64,000 nucleotides of DNA from Nitrospira sp. (GTDB lineage: Bacteria > Nitrospirota > Nitrospiria > Nitrospirales > Nitrospiraceae). Location of the stretch: positions 62,001 through 126,000 of the forward strand of contig CP060501.1 of the NCBI GenBank assembly GCA_024760545.1, written 5' to 3'. Under the pieces are notes generated by a model that did no database searches, was not told where the DNA came from, and worked only from the letters and a program-made list of their open reading frames with translations. The position numbers and the translations under genes were made by a program. Below are positions 33,246 to 42,937 of this stretch, piece after piece. Position 1 is the stretch's first letter. Each line of letters opens with the position of its first letter.

Positions 33246-35875
33246 CACAGAGCGCACAGGAACTCAGACAGTCGTTCATTCGCTACTTCGAGCAGCAGGG
33301 GCATCAGGCAGTGCCCAGCTCGGCCTTGCTTCCCCAGGCCGACCCGACGTTATTGTTCACCAACGCCGGCATGAACCAATTCAAGCGGGTCTTCCTCGGA
33401 GAAGACACGCGGCCTTACACGCGGGCCGTGTCCGTGCAAAAATGCCTGCGCGCCGGAGGCAAGCACAATGACCTCGAAAACGTGGGCTACACCAGGCGCC
33501 ACCACACGTTCTTTGAGATGCTGGGCAACTTTTCCTTCGGCGACTACTTCAAGGAAGAGGCGATCCGATTCGGCTGGGAATTTTTGACGCAGACGGTCGG
33601 GCTGGCGAAGGACCGGATGTGGGTGACGGTATTCCGCGAGGATGACGAAGCCGATCGGTTTTGGAGGCAGATCGGTGTGTCGCCGTCACGCATCGTGCGG
33701 TGCGATGAAAAAGATAACTTCTGGCAAATGGCGGACACCGGCCCCTGCGGCCCTTGCTCGGAGATTCATTTCGATCAGGGTCCTGCAGTTCCCGGCGATG
33801 ATGGGCCGAACGGGGCGGGCGATCGCGTGATCGAAATCTGGAACCTCGTCTTCATGCAGTACAACCGGGATGCGTCCGGTACGTTGACTCCTTTGCCGAA
33901 GCCGAGCATCGATACCGGGATGGGCCTCGAACGGCTGACGGCGGTCGCGCAGGGCGTCTTCAGCAATTATGACACCGATCTGTTCACACCGCTGCTGGCG
34001 GCAGTCGCCAGGCGGGCGGGCACCGAGTATGGCGTGAAAGAGACGGCGGATCGCTCCATGCGCGTCATTGCCGACCATCTGCGGGCGATCACTTTTCTCA
34101 TGGCCGACGGCGTGTTGCCGTCGAACGAAGGGCGTGGGTATGTGTTGCGGCGCATTCTGCGCCGCGCCGCGCGGCACGGCAGGCTGCTCGGCATCGTCGA
34201 GCCCTTTCTGCATGAACTCAGCGTGGTCGTCGTCGAGCAGATGACCGGCGCCTATCCGGAAGTGCGCATGGCGGCCGGCACGATCACTGAGGCAACGAGG
34301 GGCGAAGAAGAACGGTTTATCGCGACACTCGATCAGGGGTTACCGATCTTGAACGACATGATCGAAAAGACGCGAGGGGCTAGCCGGACGGCCTTGGCGG
34401 GTGGGGACGTGTTCAAGCTCTACGACACGTATGGATTTCCCATGGACCTGATTACAGAGGCTTGCCGAGAGCAGGGGATGACGGTCGATGAACCAGGCTT
34501 CGATGCGGCGATTGAGGAGCAGCGGACCCGCGCGCGCAAGACCGGCGGGTTTGAGCAGGACACGACTCGCCCGGCGGTGGCCGAGTTGACCAAGCGGATC
34601 GGGGGTACGCAGTTCGTCGGTTATGACCGGTTGGAGAGCGACAGCGTGCTACGCGCGATTCTCAAGGGCGAGCAGTTGGTGAAGGAAGCGGCGGAAGGCG
34701 ACGAAGTCGAAGTCGCGCTGGATGTGACGCCTTTTTATGCCGAAGGCGGTGGACAGGTCGGGGACCGAGGAACATTGGTGGGGCCAGAAGGGCTGGTGGA
34801 TATCACGGATACGACGAGAGCGGCGCCGGCCCTCATCCTTCATAAGGGGACTGTCCGCAAAGGGCGCATCCGGGAAGGCGAACAACTTCGCATGACGGTC
34901 AACCCCTCGACGCGCCAGGACGCCGCGCGCAATCACACGGCCACGCATCTGGTCCATGCGGCTCTGCGCGATCTCCTCGGCCCGCATGTGAAGCAGTACG
35001 GGTCGCTGGTCGGGCCGAACCGGCTCCGGTTCGACTTTGCCCACTTCCGGCCGCTGTCGTCCCGCGACATCGACGACATCGAATCGACGGTGAACGGGGA
35101 AATCCGTAGGAACGAGGCGGTTCGTACCGAGGTCATGAGTATTCAGGACGCGGTGGAGAAAGGGGCCCTGGCATTCTTTGGCGATAAGTATGGCGAGCAG
35201 GTGCGTGTGGTCAGCGTCGAGTCGTTCAGCAAGGAACTTTGCGGCGGCACCCACTGCCGGCAGACGGGCGACATCGGACTTTTCCGCATCGTGTCGGAGG
35301 CAGGCGTCGCCGCCGGCGTGCGTCGGATCGAGGCTCAGACCGGCAGCGGGGCCTATGGGCTCATGAAGAAACTCGAGGCCGATGTCAGAGAACTGTCGGA
35401 GTTGTTGAAGGTGGGACAGTCCGAACTGGCCGCCAAGACCCGTAAACTCCTGGTCCAGCTCAAGGACAAGGAACGGGAGCTGGAAGAAGTGAAGCTCAAG
35501 ATGGCCGGTGGCTCAGCGGCGGCATCGAGCGCCAAAACCATCGCCGGAGTGACGGTCCACGCGCAGCGGACGGACGGGCTGGATGTGAACGGCATGCGGG
35601 CGTTGGCGGATCAGCTTCGGGACAAGCTGAAGAGCGGCGTCATCGCGCTGGGAGCGGCTTCCGGTGACGGAAAGGTTTCATTGCTGGTCGTGGTGACGAA
35701 GGATTTGATCGGCACACTCAAGGCCGGTGAACTCATCAAAGCGATGGCGTTGGAAGTAGGCGGTACCGGCGGTGGCCGCCCGGAAATGGCTCAAGCCGGC
35801 GGGAAGGACCCTGCCAAGCTCGATACGGCGTTGGAAAAAGTTTTTGGCCTAGTCGAAAGCACCCTCCGGCGGTAG
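33242..35875 (+). CDS. alaS: Alanyl-tRNA synthetase
   Basis: 877 residues, standard length. The class II catalytic domain opens with QSFIRYFEQQGH and contains TDPTLLF-like motif TLLFTNAGMNQFK. The editing/SecAD domain carries zinc ligands His565, His569 (HTATH), Cys667 and His671 (CGGTH). The C-terminal C-Ala region begins with a coiled coil and has GGGRPEMAQAGG. It charges tRNA-Ala. It is translationally coupled to recX by a four-base overlap. Confidence 0.98.
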   Translation: MTQSAQELRQSFIRYFEQQGHQAVPSSALLPQADPTLLFTNAGMNQFKRVFLGEDTRPYTRAVSVQKCLRAGGKHNDLENVGYTRRHHTFFEMLGNFSFGDYFKEEAIRFGWEFLTQTVGLAKDRMWVTVFREDDEADRFWRQIGVSPSRIVRCDEKDNFWQMADTGPCGPCSEIHFDQGPAVPGDDGPNGAGDRVIEIWNLVFMQYNRDASGTLTPLPKPSIDTGMGLERLTAVAQGVFSNYDTDLFTPLLAAVARRAGTEYGVKETADRSMRVIADHLRAITFLMADGVLPSNEGRGYVLRRILRRAARHGRLLGIVEPFLHELSVVVVEQMTGAYPEVRMAAGTITEATRGEEERFIATLDQGLPILNDMIEKTRGASRTALAGGDVFKLYDTYGFPMDLITEACREQGMTVDEPGFDAAIEEQRTRARKTGGFEQDTTRPAVAELTKRIGGTQFVGYDRLESDSVLRAILKGEQLVKEAAEGDEVEVALDVTPFYAEGGGQVGDRGTLVGPEGLVDITDTTRAAPALILHKGTVRKGRIREGEQLRMTVNPSTRQDAARNHTATHLVHAALRDLLGPHVKQYGSLVGPNRLRFDFAHFRPLSSRDIDDIESTVNGEIRRNEAVRTEVMSIQDAVEKGALAFFGDKYGEQVRVVSVESFSKELCGGTHCRQTGDIGLFRIVSEAGVAAGVRRIEAQTGSGAYGLMKKLEADVRELSELLKVGQSELAAKTRKLLVQLKDKERELEEVKLKMAGGSAAASSAKTIAGVTVHAQRTDGLDVNGMRALADQLRDKLKSGVIALGAASGDGKVSLLVVVTKDLIGTLKAGELIKAMALEVGGTGGGRPEMAQAGGKDPAKLDTALEKVFGLVESTLRR

Positions 35876-35879
35876 AATC

Positions 35880-36464
35880 ATGCCTGGCCGTATTCTCGCA
35901 CTCGATTACGGGACCAAGCGGATCGGCGTTGCTCTCAGCGACGAGCTGAGATGGACGGCGCAACCGCTCGAAACCTTGGAGCGTCGGACGCTGGACCGTG
36001 ACATCGCCCATATCCAACACTTGGTGAATCTTCACGATGTCCGGGAGGTGCTGATCGGGCTTCCATTGCGCCTCAACGGCGAAGCAGGACCGGCGGCTCA
36101 GGCCGTTCAGGGCTTTGTAATCCGGTTAGGGGAAACGCTCTCAGTCCCGATCGTGACCTGGGACGAGCGCATGACGACGAAAGCAGCGGAAGACTTGTTG
36201 ATCGCTGCCGACGTCAGTCGAAAGAAGCGCAAGGGGGTCGTGGATCGTGTGGCCGCTGCCATACTCTTACAAGGGTATCTTGAGGCACAAACCTCTTCTT
36301 CCGTTCAGAGTGGAACCGACAGTGCAGTTACTGAGACGGGGGAAGAGGAGATAGAGTCGTCTCCGAACGACCAATCTTATGAAGTTGCGCCTGATCTTCA
36401 TCGTAGCCATCACCATCGTCGCTCTCGCCGGGGCGGTCGCTTATCAGATGATTCGATGGGCTGA
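35880..36464 (+). CDS. ruvX: RuvX/YqgF family Holliday junction resolvase-like nuclease
   Basis: 194 residues. The RNase H-like fold shows its acidic residues in ALDYGTKRIGVAL (Asp9) and TWDERMTT, plus KKRKGVVDRVAAAILLQGYL. Family members process Holliday junctions or 16S pre-rRNA 5' ends. It has an unusual ~50-residue acidic, His/Arg-ended extension, and the last 86 bases overlap mltG in another frame. The gene begins four bases after alaS stops. Confidence 0.9.
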   Translation: MPGRILALDYGTKRIGVALSDELRWTAQPLETLERRTLDRDIAHIQHLVNLHDVREVLIGLPLRLNGEAGPAAQAVQGFVIRLGETLSVPIVTWDERMTTKAAEDLLIAADVSRKKRKGVVDRVAAAILLQGYLEAQTSSSVQSGTDSAVTETGEEEIESSPNDQSYEVAPDLHRSHHHRRSRRGGRLSDDSMG

Positions 36465-37461
36465 GGCCCCGGTCCTTTCCGAGTCCGATCATCCTCAGGA
36501 GAAACTCGTGGTGATCGCCGAAGGGACTCCGTTCAACCAAGTCGCGACCTTACTGGAACGGGAGCGGTTGATCAGGAGCCGCTTGGCATTTCTGCTTTTG
36601 GGAAAGTTTCAGGAAGCTGACCGCAAGATTCACCCCGGAGAGTACGAGCTCAATGCCGCCATGCGGCCGGCCGAGATCCTATCCAAGTTCCTTGCCGGTC
36701 GAGTGGTGCTACATGCCGTCACGATTCCCGAAGGGTATACGATCACTCAAATCGCCGATGTGCTGGATGAACAGCGTATTACGAATAGGGCGGAGTTCGT
36801 CAAATTGGCGTCCGACAAGTCCTTCATTGAGACCTTGGGAATTTCTGCGGATACCGTGGAAGGGTATCTGTATCCGGACACGTATCGTTTTGCCAGATCG
36901 ACGGCGGCGAAAGACGTCATCAGAGCGATGATGGATCAACTCGGGCGTGTGATGACCCCGGAGTGGCAGGCACGGGCCAAAGATATCAACATGACGCTGC
37001 ATGAGGTTTTGACGCTGGCCTCAGTCATCGAAAAAGAAACCGGTTCCGGAGACGAGCGGCCTCAGATCTCATCCGTGTTTCACAATCGACTGAAGAAGCG
37101 CATTCCCCTGCAGAGCGATCCGACCGTCATCTACGGGTTGGAGAATTTCGACGGAAACCTTCACAAAAGAGATCTCTCCCATCCCAGCCCCTACAATACC
37201 TACCGTTGGACCGGTTTGCCGCCTGGTCCCATTGCGAGCCCGGGGGCACAATCGATCCGTGCCGCGTTATATCCGACGCCTTCCGCATACCTGTATTTTG
37301 TCTCCAAGAATGATGGGACACACCAGTTTTCCGCCACGCTCGTGGAGCATAATAAGGCCGTGGAGCGATACCAGAAACGGCCTTTTCGGCGAGGAACTCA
37401 TTCCCAAACGTTTGTGGTTCCATGCGATACGAACGTTATTTCCCAGAAAGGAGTAGCCTAG
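36379..37461 (+). CDS. mltG: Endolytic murein transglycosylase MltG
   Basis: 360 residues. One N-terminal membrane anchor (LIFIVAITIVALAGAVAY) leads to a LysM-like region and the YceG catalytic domain with Glu218 in SVIEKET, and the downstream DPTVIYG motif. The enzyme cleaves nascent glycan strands and helps terminate peptidoglycan polymerisation at the inner membrane. It overlaps ruvX by 86 bases and is followed after three bases by deoC. The last ~25 residues are not part of the conserved domain. Confidence 0.93.
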   Translation: MKLRLIFIVAITIVALAGAVAYQMIRWAEAPVLSESDHPQEKLVVIAEGTPFNQVATLLERERLIRSRLAFLLLGKFQEADRKIHPGEYELNAAMRPAEILSKFLAGRVVLHAVTIPEGYTITQIADVLDEQRITNRAEFVKLASDKSFIETLGISADTVEGYLYPDTYRFARSTAAKDVIRAMMDQLGRVMTPEWQARAKDINMTLHEVLTLASVIEKETGSGDERPQISSVFHNRLKKRIPLQSDPTVIYGLENFDGNLHKRDLSHPSPYNTYRWTGLPPGPIASPGAQSIRAALYPTPSAYLYFVSKNDGTHQFSATLVEHNKAVERYQKRPFRRGTHSQTFVVPCDTNVISQKGVA

Positions 37462-37464
37462 AAG

Positions 37465-38136
37465 ATGTCAGCCTGGAATCTTCCGGAACTCATCGATCAC
37501 ACAGTGCTGCGGCCGGATGCCTCGAAGTCCGACATTATCCGGCTCTGTCAGGAGGCAAAGGACAACGGCTTCATGGTCATTTTTGTTCCTCCATGCTACA
37601 TCGATGAGGCGGTTGCGGCCGTGGCCGGCACGAAGATTCGTGTCGGGATTCCGATCGGCTTTCCTTTAGGCGGGCACAGCACGCACACCAAAGTCGCCGA
37701 AGCGATTGAAGCGGTGTCACGCGGTGCCAGGGTATTGGACATGGTCCTGAACGTGAGCCGGCTCAAGTCGGGCGATCACGACTCTGTGCGGAAGGATATT
37801 GCCGAAGTGGTGAAATCGACGCCCGGGGTTGAGCACAAAGTCATACTCGAGACGTGTTATCTGACACAGCAGGAGAAGCGGACCGCCTGTCATTTGGTCG
37901 TGGAAGCCGGGGCGGATTATGTCAAAACCTCGACGGGTTTCGGTGCAGCGGGGGCAACGATCGAAGATGTTCGATTGCTGAAGGAAACCGTCGCAGGGCG
38001 GGCCAAGGTCAAAGCTTCCGGCGGTATTCGAGATTGGAAAACGACCCTCGCGATGCTGGAAGCCGGAGCCGACCGGATCGGCACCAGCGCCAGTCTCTCC
38101 ATCATCCACGAGTGGCGCACGGAGTCCTCCAAGTAG
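37465..38136 (+). CDS. deoC: Deoxyribose-phosphate aldolase
   Basis: 223 residues. It is a class I aldolase with Schiff-base Lys154 (VKTSTGFG), proton-relay Lys183 (VKASGGIR) and Asp92 (LDMVLNV). It cleaves 2-deoxyribose 5-phosphate to acetaldehyde and glyceraldehyde 3-phosphate in nucleoside catabolism. A GAAAGGAG site precedes the ATG. The functional partner deoB follows about 175 bases downstream. Confidence 0.96.
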   Translation: MSAWNLPELIDHTVLRPDASKSDIIRLCQEAKDNGFMVIFVPPCYIDEAVAAVAGTKIRVGIPIGFPLGGHSTHTKVAEAIEAVSRGARVLDMVLNVSRLKSGDHDSVRKDIAEVVKSTPGVEHKVILETCYLTQQEKRTACHLVVEAGADYVKTSTGFGAAGATIEDVRLLKETVAGRAKVKASGGIRDWKTTLAMLEAGADRIGTSASLSIIHEWRTESSK

Positions 38137-38312
38137 GTATCCAAGAAAATCATTGCGGATGACCTCCCTTCAACGTGTGTAATGATCTGTCGCTTCAACG
38201 CACAGCCGTGTTCACTGTGTTCTCTTGGCGATCTGCCGACAGGGTATCCTGCACATTACGGGTTGCGTAGAAGAACCTATGCCGCATCGATCCTATTTGA
38301 TATAGTGCGCGA

Positions 38313-39470
38313 ATGATCAATCGGGTCATTCTTCTCGTCATTGATGGGTTCGGCATAGGCGCATTGCCGGATGCGGGGGCTTACGGCGATGACCAGGCCG
38401 ATACCATCCGCCATTTGGCCGATGCGGTCGGTGGACTGAGTCTGCCCAATCTTGAGTCGCTTGGTCTTGGACATGTTGCGCCTATTAAAGGGGTGCGCTC
38501 CATGGCGCAACCAAGCGGCTGTTTTGGCCGCCTCGGTTTTTCATCGAGGGGGAAAGACTCTGTGGTAGGGCACTGGGAGCTCAGCGGGGTCATTGTGAAC
38601 GATGAGACGACCGTCTGTCGATCGGGTATTCCGGCCGCGATGATGGCAGTGATCGAGAGGATCGTGGGTCGAAAGACGATCGGGAACACCATCGCGTCCA
38701 TGGCTACCGCGTTACGGGAATATGGCCCGTCGCACGTCACCACAAAATCTCCAATCATATGGACCGATGGGGATAATACGTGCTTTCTGGCGGTTCATGA
38801 AACGATGATGTCCACAGCCGACTTACAGCAGCGCTGCCGCGAGATTCGGAAGGCGCTGAAAGATGCCGGAGTGCGGATTCGTGTCGTTGCGCAACCGGTG
38901 ACAGGTGAGCCCGGCGCGCTTCAGGCTTCCAAGGGCCGGAGAGATTTTGTGTCGGAACCATCGGGTTTGACGATGTTGGACGTCCTGAATCGATCAGGCC
39001 AGATTACGATGGGGATTGGGAAAGCCTACGACCTGTTCAGCGGTCGTGGATTTACGAAATCGTTCGCGGTCTATTCCCCCATGGCGGCTTTCGATGAAGT
39101 AATCGGCATGTTGAACAAGGTGCCGCGAGGTCTTCTCTATGCGACGCTCGATCTGTTTCCTGAGGAGCTGACGCGGGCTTCAACGGCATTGGAAGCGTTC
39201 GATCGCCGGTTGCCTGATCTCTTCGAGAAGTTGCGCGTCGGAGACTTGGTGATCGTGACCGGTGATCATGGGCGTGATCTTTCACTCCCGGGGAAGATGC
39301 CGACTCGAGAATATGTGCCCGTGTTCGTGACCAGCCCTAAACTGGCGCAAGGCGTAGACTTAGGAAGTAGACAGACGGCCGCGGATGTGGCGCAGACGGT
39401 GGTCGAGGCGCTTCGAGCCGAACGGTTGCCTGTAGGTGACAGTTTTTTGGATGCCCTTAGGCCGGGATAG
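38313..39470 (+). CDS. deoB: Phosphopentomutase
   Basis: 385 residues of the alkaline phosphatase superfamily. Metal motif VIDGFGIGALPDA at the N-terminus, DSVVGHWELSG in the core and VTGDHGRD near the C-terminus supply the two-metal site. It interconverts ribose or deoxyribose 1- and 5-phosphates, feeding DeoC. It lies downstream of deoC with a 176-base gap in which I see no terminator or promoter of good quality. Confidence 0.95.
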   Translation: MINRVILLVIDGFGIGALPDAGAYGDDQADTIRHLADAVGGLSLPNLESLGLGHVAPIKGVRSMAQPSGCFGRLGFSSRGKDSVVGHWELSGVIVNDETTVCRSGIPAAMMAVIERIVGRKTIGNTIASMATALREYGPSHVTTKSPIIWTDGDNTCFLAVHETMMSTADLQQRCREIRKALKDAGVRIRVVAQPVTGEPGALQASKGRRDFVSEPSGLTMLDVLNRSGQITMGIGKAYDLFSGRGFTKSFAVYSPMAAFDEVIGMLNKVPRGLLYATLDLFPEELTRASTALEAFDRRLPDLFEKLRVGDLVIVTGDHGRDLSLPGKMPTREYVPVFVTSPKLAQGVDLGSRQTAADVAQTVVEALRAERLPVGDSFLDALRPG

Positions 39471-39492
39471 CGAAGAGAGAGAAGGAGAAGCG

Positions 39493-39954
39493 ATGTCCTC
39501 TGAGCAACGATTAAAGCAGTTAGGTCTGGAGCTGCCGGCTCCGCCGAAACCTGTGGCGAACTATGTGCCGGTGGTCAAGAGCGGTAACCTGTTGTTTCTC
39601 TCCGGGGTACTGCCCTCGCGCGACGGCCAGCTCATGATGACCGGCAAGCTTGGGGAAGGCCTCACGGTCGAGCAGGGGATGGAGGCGGCGAAAGCGGCGG
39701 TGTTGAACGGCTTAAGCATTATTCGAAGCGTGACCGGATCACTGGATCAGGTCACACAGATCGTCAAGATGGTCGGCTATATCGCCTCTGCTCCTGGTTT
39801 TGCCGATCAGCCTCAAGTACTCAACGGCGCGTCGGACCTACTTGTATCGGTGTTCGGGGACGCAGGCCGTCACGCGCGCGTCGCCGTCGGTGCCGCGGAA
39901 TTGCCGCGACATGCTCCGGTTGAGATCGAATTGGTCGTCCAAGTCGCTTCCTAA
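39493..39954 (+). CDS. RidA/YjgF family protein, probable enamine/imine deaminase
   Basis: 153 residues. The start at ATG 39493 follows AGAAGGAGAAG and gives the usual length for the longer RidA subfamily. The core NLLFLSGVLPSRDG, the helix GMEAAKAAVLNGLSII and the final ELPRHAPVEIELVVQV match the trimeric fold. Canonical RidA uses an Arg near residue 105 to position the imine; here the equivalent part reads KMVGYIAS, as in the COG0251 subgroup with uncertain substrate. It begins 22 bases after deoB. Confidence 0.88.
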   Translation: MSSEQRLKQLGLELPAPPKPVANYVPVVKSGNLLFLSGVLPSRDGQLMMTGKLGEGLTVEQGMEAAKAAVLNGLSIIRSVTGSLDQVTQIVKMVGYIASAPGFADQPQVLNGASDLLVSVFGDAGRHARVAVGAAELPRHAPVEIELVVQVAS

Positions 39955-40048
39955 GTCAGCCTTGACTCTTTAAAAAATCACTTGTTAAAGTCGAGCATGT
40001 TTCAGGTAGAGCTGTTCGACCACTCTTTCGTTCGCCCATAGGCTATCC

Positions 40049-41773
40049 ATGACCATCATGCGAAACAGATACACGACGATGCTTTTTGTCTGGTTCTCGC
40101 TCCTAACATTGGAAGGAACCGCAGTATCGGCTGCCGCCGGCAAGGCCTCGATAGAATTGTCCTCCCAGTCAGCCACGCTCGGCGCAACAGTGACTCTCAG
40201 TGGAAAATTTGGAAATTTCAAATCCACCCAATTCAACAAAGTGACGTTTAATGGGGTGCCTTCGCTGGTACAGCGATGGGAACCGGACCTCATCGAGGTG
40301 AAGGTCCCATTCAAAGCGACCACAGGTCCTGTGGAAGTGCTGATAGGAAAGAAAAAGTTGCCGGCCGGACTGATGACCATTGTTGCTCCTCGGATTGAAG
40401 CCGTTACACCCGGGGAAGTCGAGCGTGGTGCCACACTTCTGATCACCGGTCACCATTTCGGCCTTTCGGCCGGCGCACGCGATCCCAACACGATGTTCGG
40501 CGTGAATGACGTCACAGTCGGCGGGGTCGTGGTACGGCCGCGCCGATGGAAAGACGACAAGATCGAGCTTGAAATTCCGACGAACGCCGTAAGCGGAGAG
40601 GTGGCCGTTCGGCTGGCCTCGTCTGATCCGCTGCCTGACGGGTCGTGTTGCGCGCCGGTCGAGTATCTCGTGAGCAACGCTGTCCCCCTGACGCTGATCC
40701 CATCCGTACGAGTGGATCCGGTCGCCGGGCCTGTCGGGACGAAAGTCGTGTTGTTCGGCCACGGATTCGGGAATGCAAAAACGTCGAATGATGCCGTGCT
40801 GATCGGTGGGCAGCCGGCGACGATCGCTCAGTGGAAAGAGGACGTCATCGTTCTCCATGTGCCGATCGGCGCCAAATCCGGTCCGCTGACTCTCAAGCAA
40901 GGTGGACGAGAGCGGGTGCTCGCACAATTTACCGTCCATGTTCCCCGAACCACCTCTATAAGTCCGGCGAGCGCTCCCATCGGGACGTTGCTGCGCATCA
41001 ATGGCGAGCACTTTGGGTTTTACTCCGAGAGCGGGTCGACGCCGTACAACTTCATGGATTTCAATACCGGTGAGAATCGAGTCGAAATCGGCGGTGTGCC
41101 GGCGGTCATCTATCGCTGGAACGACGACCGTATCGATGTCTGGGTCCCGTACAGCGCAAAGAGCGGCAAGGTCGTCATTTACCGCAGCGCCAACAAGCCG
41201 AATGCGGAGGGTCTCTGTTGCGCCGAACGGGGAACCGTGGAGATCGAGGCCGGGGAGTTCAGCCTCGTCACGCCGGTCATCGAGTCGTATGATCCGAAGG
41301 CAGCCGGGTTGGATGCTACCGTAACGATAAAGGGAAGCGGGTTCGGGACCTTTCTGAAGACAGCAGAACATGCCGATCTGGGGCTCAACCAGAAGGCCTA
41401 TAAGCGGCGATCCGACATAGAAATCAACGAGCCTGATGAGAATACCACGGTTGTATCGAACGTCTCACGGACTGAAGTCCTGTTCAATGGCACAGCGGCG
41501 GTGGTGCAGTCCTGGACCGATCAAGAAATCGTGGTTAAGGTTCCGCATCGCAATCTTTACGGAATCGGAAAGAAGGGTGAGTTTTTTGATAACCTGGCGA
41601 CCGGTCCGCTGGTCGTTCGCCGGGGGTCGTGGGACGTGCTTTCCGACGGGACCTGCTGCTCGCCGAAGAAATGGCTGACGCTCGAGGCCGGCGAATTCAC
41701 GATCGAAGCGAAGGGCCTTCCTGACACAGGCTACTGGGATAACAACAGACCCGATGCGAGCACCAATCAATAA
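40049..41773 (+). CDS. Secreted IPT/TIG-repeat protein with repeated Cys-Cys motifs
   Basis: 574 residues. A signal peptide (ending VSAAAG) is followed by about five IPT/TIG immunoglobulin-like domains (roughly 30-115, 117-215, 222-305, 307-405, 410-550). Each has the pattern P..G..G..V.I.G..FG and V.V. In three of them an identical-looking loop G-(S/L/T)-CC-(A/S) appears (Cys200-201, 390-391, 536-537). Vicinal cysteines are rare in secreted proteins and could form structural or metal-binding loops. The stop overlaps the start of the propeller gene by one base (TAATG), suggesting joint expression and perhaps a complex. Confidence 0.8.
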   Translation: MTIMRNRYTTMLFVWFSLLTLEGTAVSAAAGKASIELSSQSATLGATVTLSGKFGNFKSTQFNKVTFNGVPSLVQRWEPDLIEVKVPFKATTGPVEVLIGKKKLPAGLMTIVAPRIEAVTPGEVERGATLLITGHHFGLSAGARDPNTMFGVNDVTVGGVVVRPRRWKDDKIELEIPTNAVSGEVAVRLASSDPLPDGSCCAPVEYLVSNAVPLTLIPSVRVDPVAGPVGTKVVLFGHGFGNAKTSNDAVLIGGQPATIAQWKEDVIVLHVPIGAKSGPLTLKQGGRERVLAQFTVHVPRTTSISPASAPIGTLLRINGEHFGFYSESGSTPYNFMDFNTGENRVEIGGVPAVIYRWNDDRIDVWVPYSAKSGKVVIYRSANKPNAEGLCCAERGTVEIEAGEFSLVTPVIESYDPKAAGLDATVTIKGSGFGTFLKTAEHADLGLNQKAYKRRSDIEINEPDENTTVVSNVSRTEVLFNGTAAVVQSWTDQEIVVKVPHRNLYGIGKKGEFFDNLATGPLVVRRGSWDVLSDGTCCSPKKWLTLEAGEFTIEAKGLPDTGYWDNNRPDASTNQ

Positions 41774-42768
41774 TGCGGCTCCGGTTCCATCTCGGTAGTG
41801 TGCATGGGTATCCATCCCTTTCTTCCATTTTCCTCCTCGCCGCGACGCTGACGATTCCTCAAGTAGCCGGGAGCGCAGACTCCAATCTTTTCGTCACGAC
41901 TCAAGCCAGCAACACGAAGTCAACGTTGATGAGTATTCAGTTTCGTACACCACAACATGGTTGGGCTGTGGGGAGCGGGGGGACGATACTGAAGACAACC
42001 GACGGCGGGAAGAAATGGAAGCGAGTGACGAGCGGAACCGCCGCTCTATTGACCTCCGTGTTGTTCATCGACTCATCCAAGGGCTGGGTCACCGGTGCAG
42101 GAGGACTGCTACGATACACGGTGAATGGGGGAGAGTCATGGGGCACACAGTCGCTCGACACTCAACAGCCTTTGTACGGAGTTTATTTCCCATCTCCCAG
42201 TATCGGTTGGGCGGTGGGCGGAGGCGGCACGATTTTACACACGGTCGACGGCGGTGAACATTGGGTTGAGCAAGTAAGCGGTACGACAGCGGCCCTCTAT
42301 GCGGCGCACTTTCTCAATGATCGGAAGGGGACGATCGTCGGCGCGTTGGGGACCGTCCTTTCGACAGACGATGGGGGTACTACTTGGAGACCACAAGCCA
42401 CGCAAGATGCCGTCACGCTTTTTGATGTCTTCTTCACGGATCCTTCGACGGGCTGGGCAGTCGGCAACGCGGGCGCCTTGTTTCAGACGACGGATGGCGG
42501 GGCCAAGTGGGTTGATCAAACCTTGCCGTGCGGTAAGACCTGCACAAAGATCATCGATCTGTTGAAGATTCGATTCGTAAGTCAGCAAGAAGGTTGGATT
42601 GTTGGTGAGCGCGGAATGTTGTACCGGACTACCGACGCCGGCCTCACTTGGAGCGAAGGGAAATCAATTGCCCCTGCCTCGCTCTTCGGTCTCAGTTTCC
42701 CTGATGCCACGCGTGGATGGGCCAGTGGAGAGAACGGGATCATCGTTCAGCTGCGCCTAGGACGCTAG
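41773..42768 (+). CDS. Secreted Ycf48/BNR-type seven-bladed beta-propeller
   Basis: 331 residues with a signal peptide (cleavage near AGS). Seven tandem repeats of the form GWAVG..GTIL.T.DGG..W occur, one per blade, and the last lacks the DGG. This is the photosynthesis-system assembly-factor (Ycf48/HCF136-like) propeller found in many non-photosynthetic bacteria, where it is exported. It is coupled to the IPT/TIG gene upstream. Its role is unknown and probably structural or in assembly at the envelope. Confidence 0.85.
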   Translation: MRLRFHLGSVHGYPSLSSIFLLAATLTIPQVAGSADSNLFVTTQASNTKSTLMSIQFRTPQHGWAVGSGGTILKTTDGGKKWKRVTSGTAALLTSVLFIDSSKGWVTGAGGLLRYTVNGGESWGTQSLDTQQPLYGVYFPSPSIGWAVGGGGTILHTVDGGEHWVEQVSGTTAALYAAHFLNDRKGTIVGALGTVLSTDDGGTTWRPQATQDAVTLFDVFFTDPSTGWAVGNAGALFQTTDGGAKWVDQTLPCGKTCTKIIDLLKIRFVSQQEGWIVGERGMLYRTTDAGLTWSEGKSIAPASLFGLSFPDATRGWASGENGIIVQLRLGR

Positions 42769-42937
42769 TCGCTTATCTTATAGTCGAGGTTCCACGCTCC
42801 TCCCGTCAAAGAAACACTTCTCACAGCGGGAAGTCCAGTACCGCGTATCAGTTCGGTCGCTATCTCCAACCCGGTTGTTTAAAATACTACCCAACGTGTC
42901 AAGAAACAGTCCCGGTCGTGAGTAGCAGCCTACCCCT
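42769..42937. other. Intergenic region, nothing recognised
   Basis: About 170 bases with no clear promoter or terminator. It lies upstream of a secreted protein gene. Confidence 0.3.

Noticed and set aside
40169-41371. 400-codon minus-strand frame inside the IPT/TIG gene
   Set aside because: Antisense shadow in GC-rich DNA without ribosome site or domain; the plus-strand gene is convincing.
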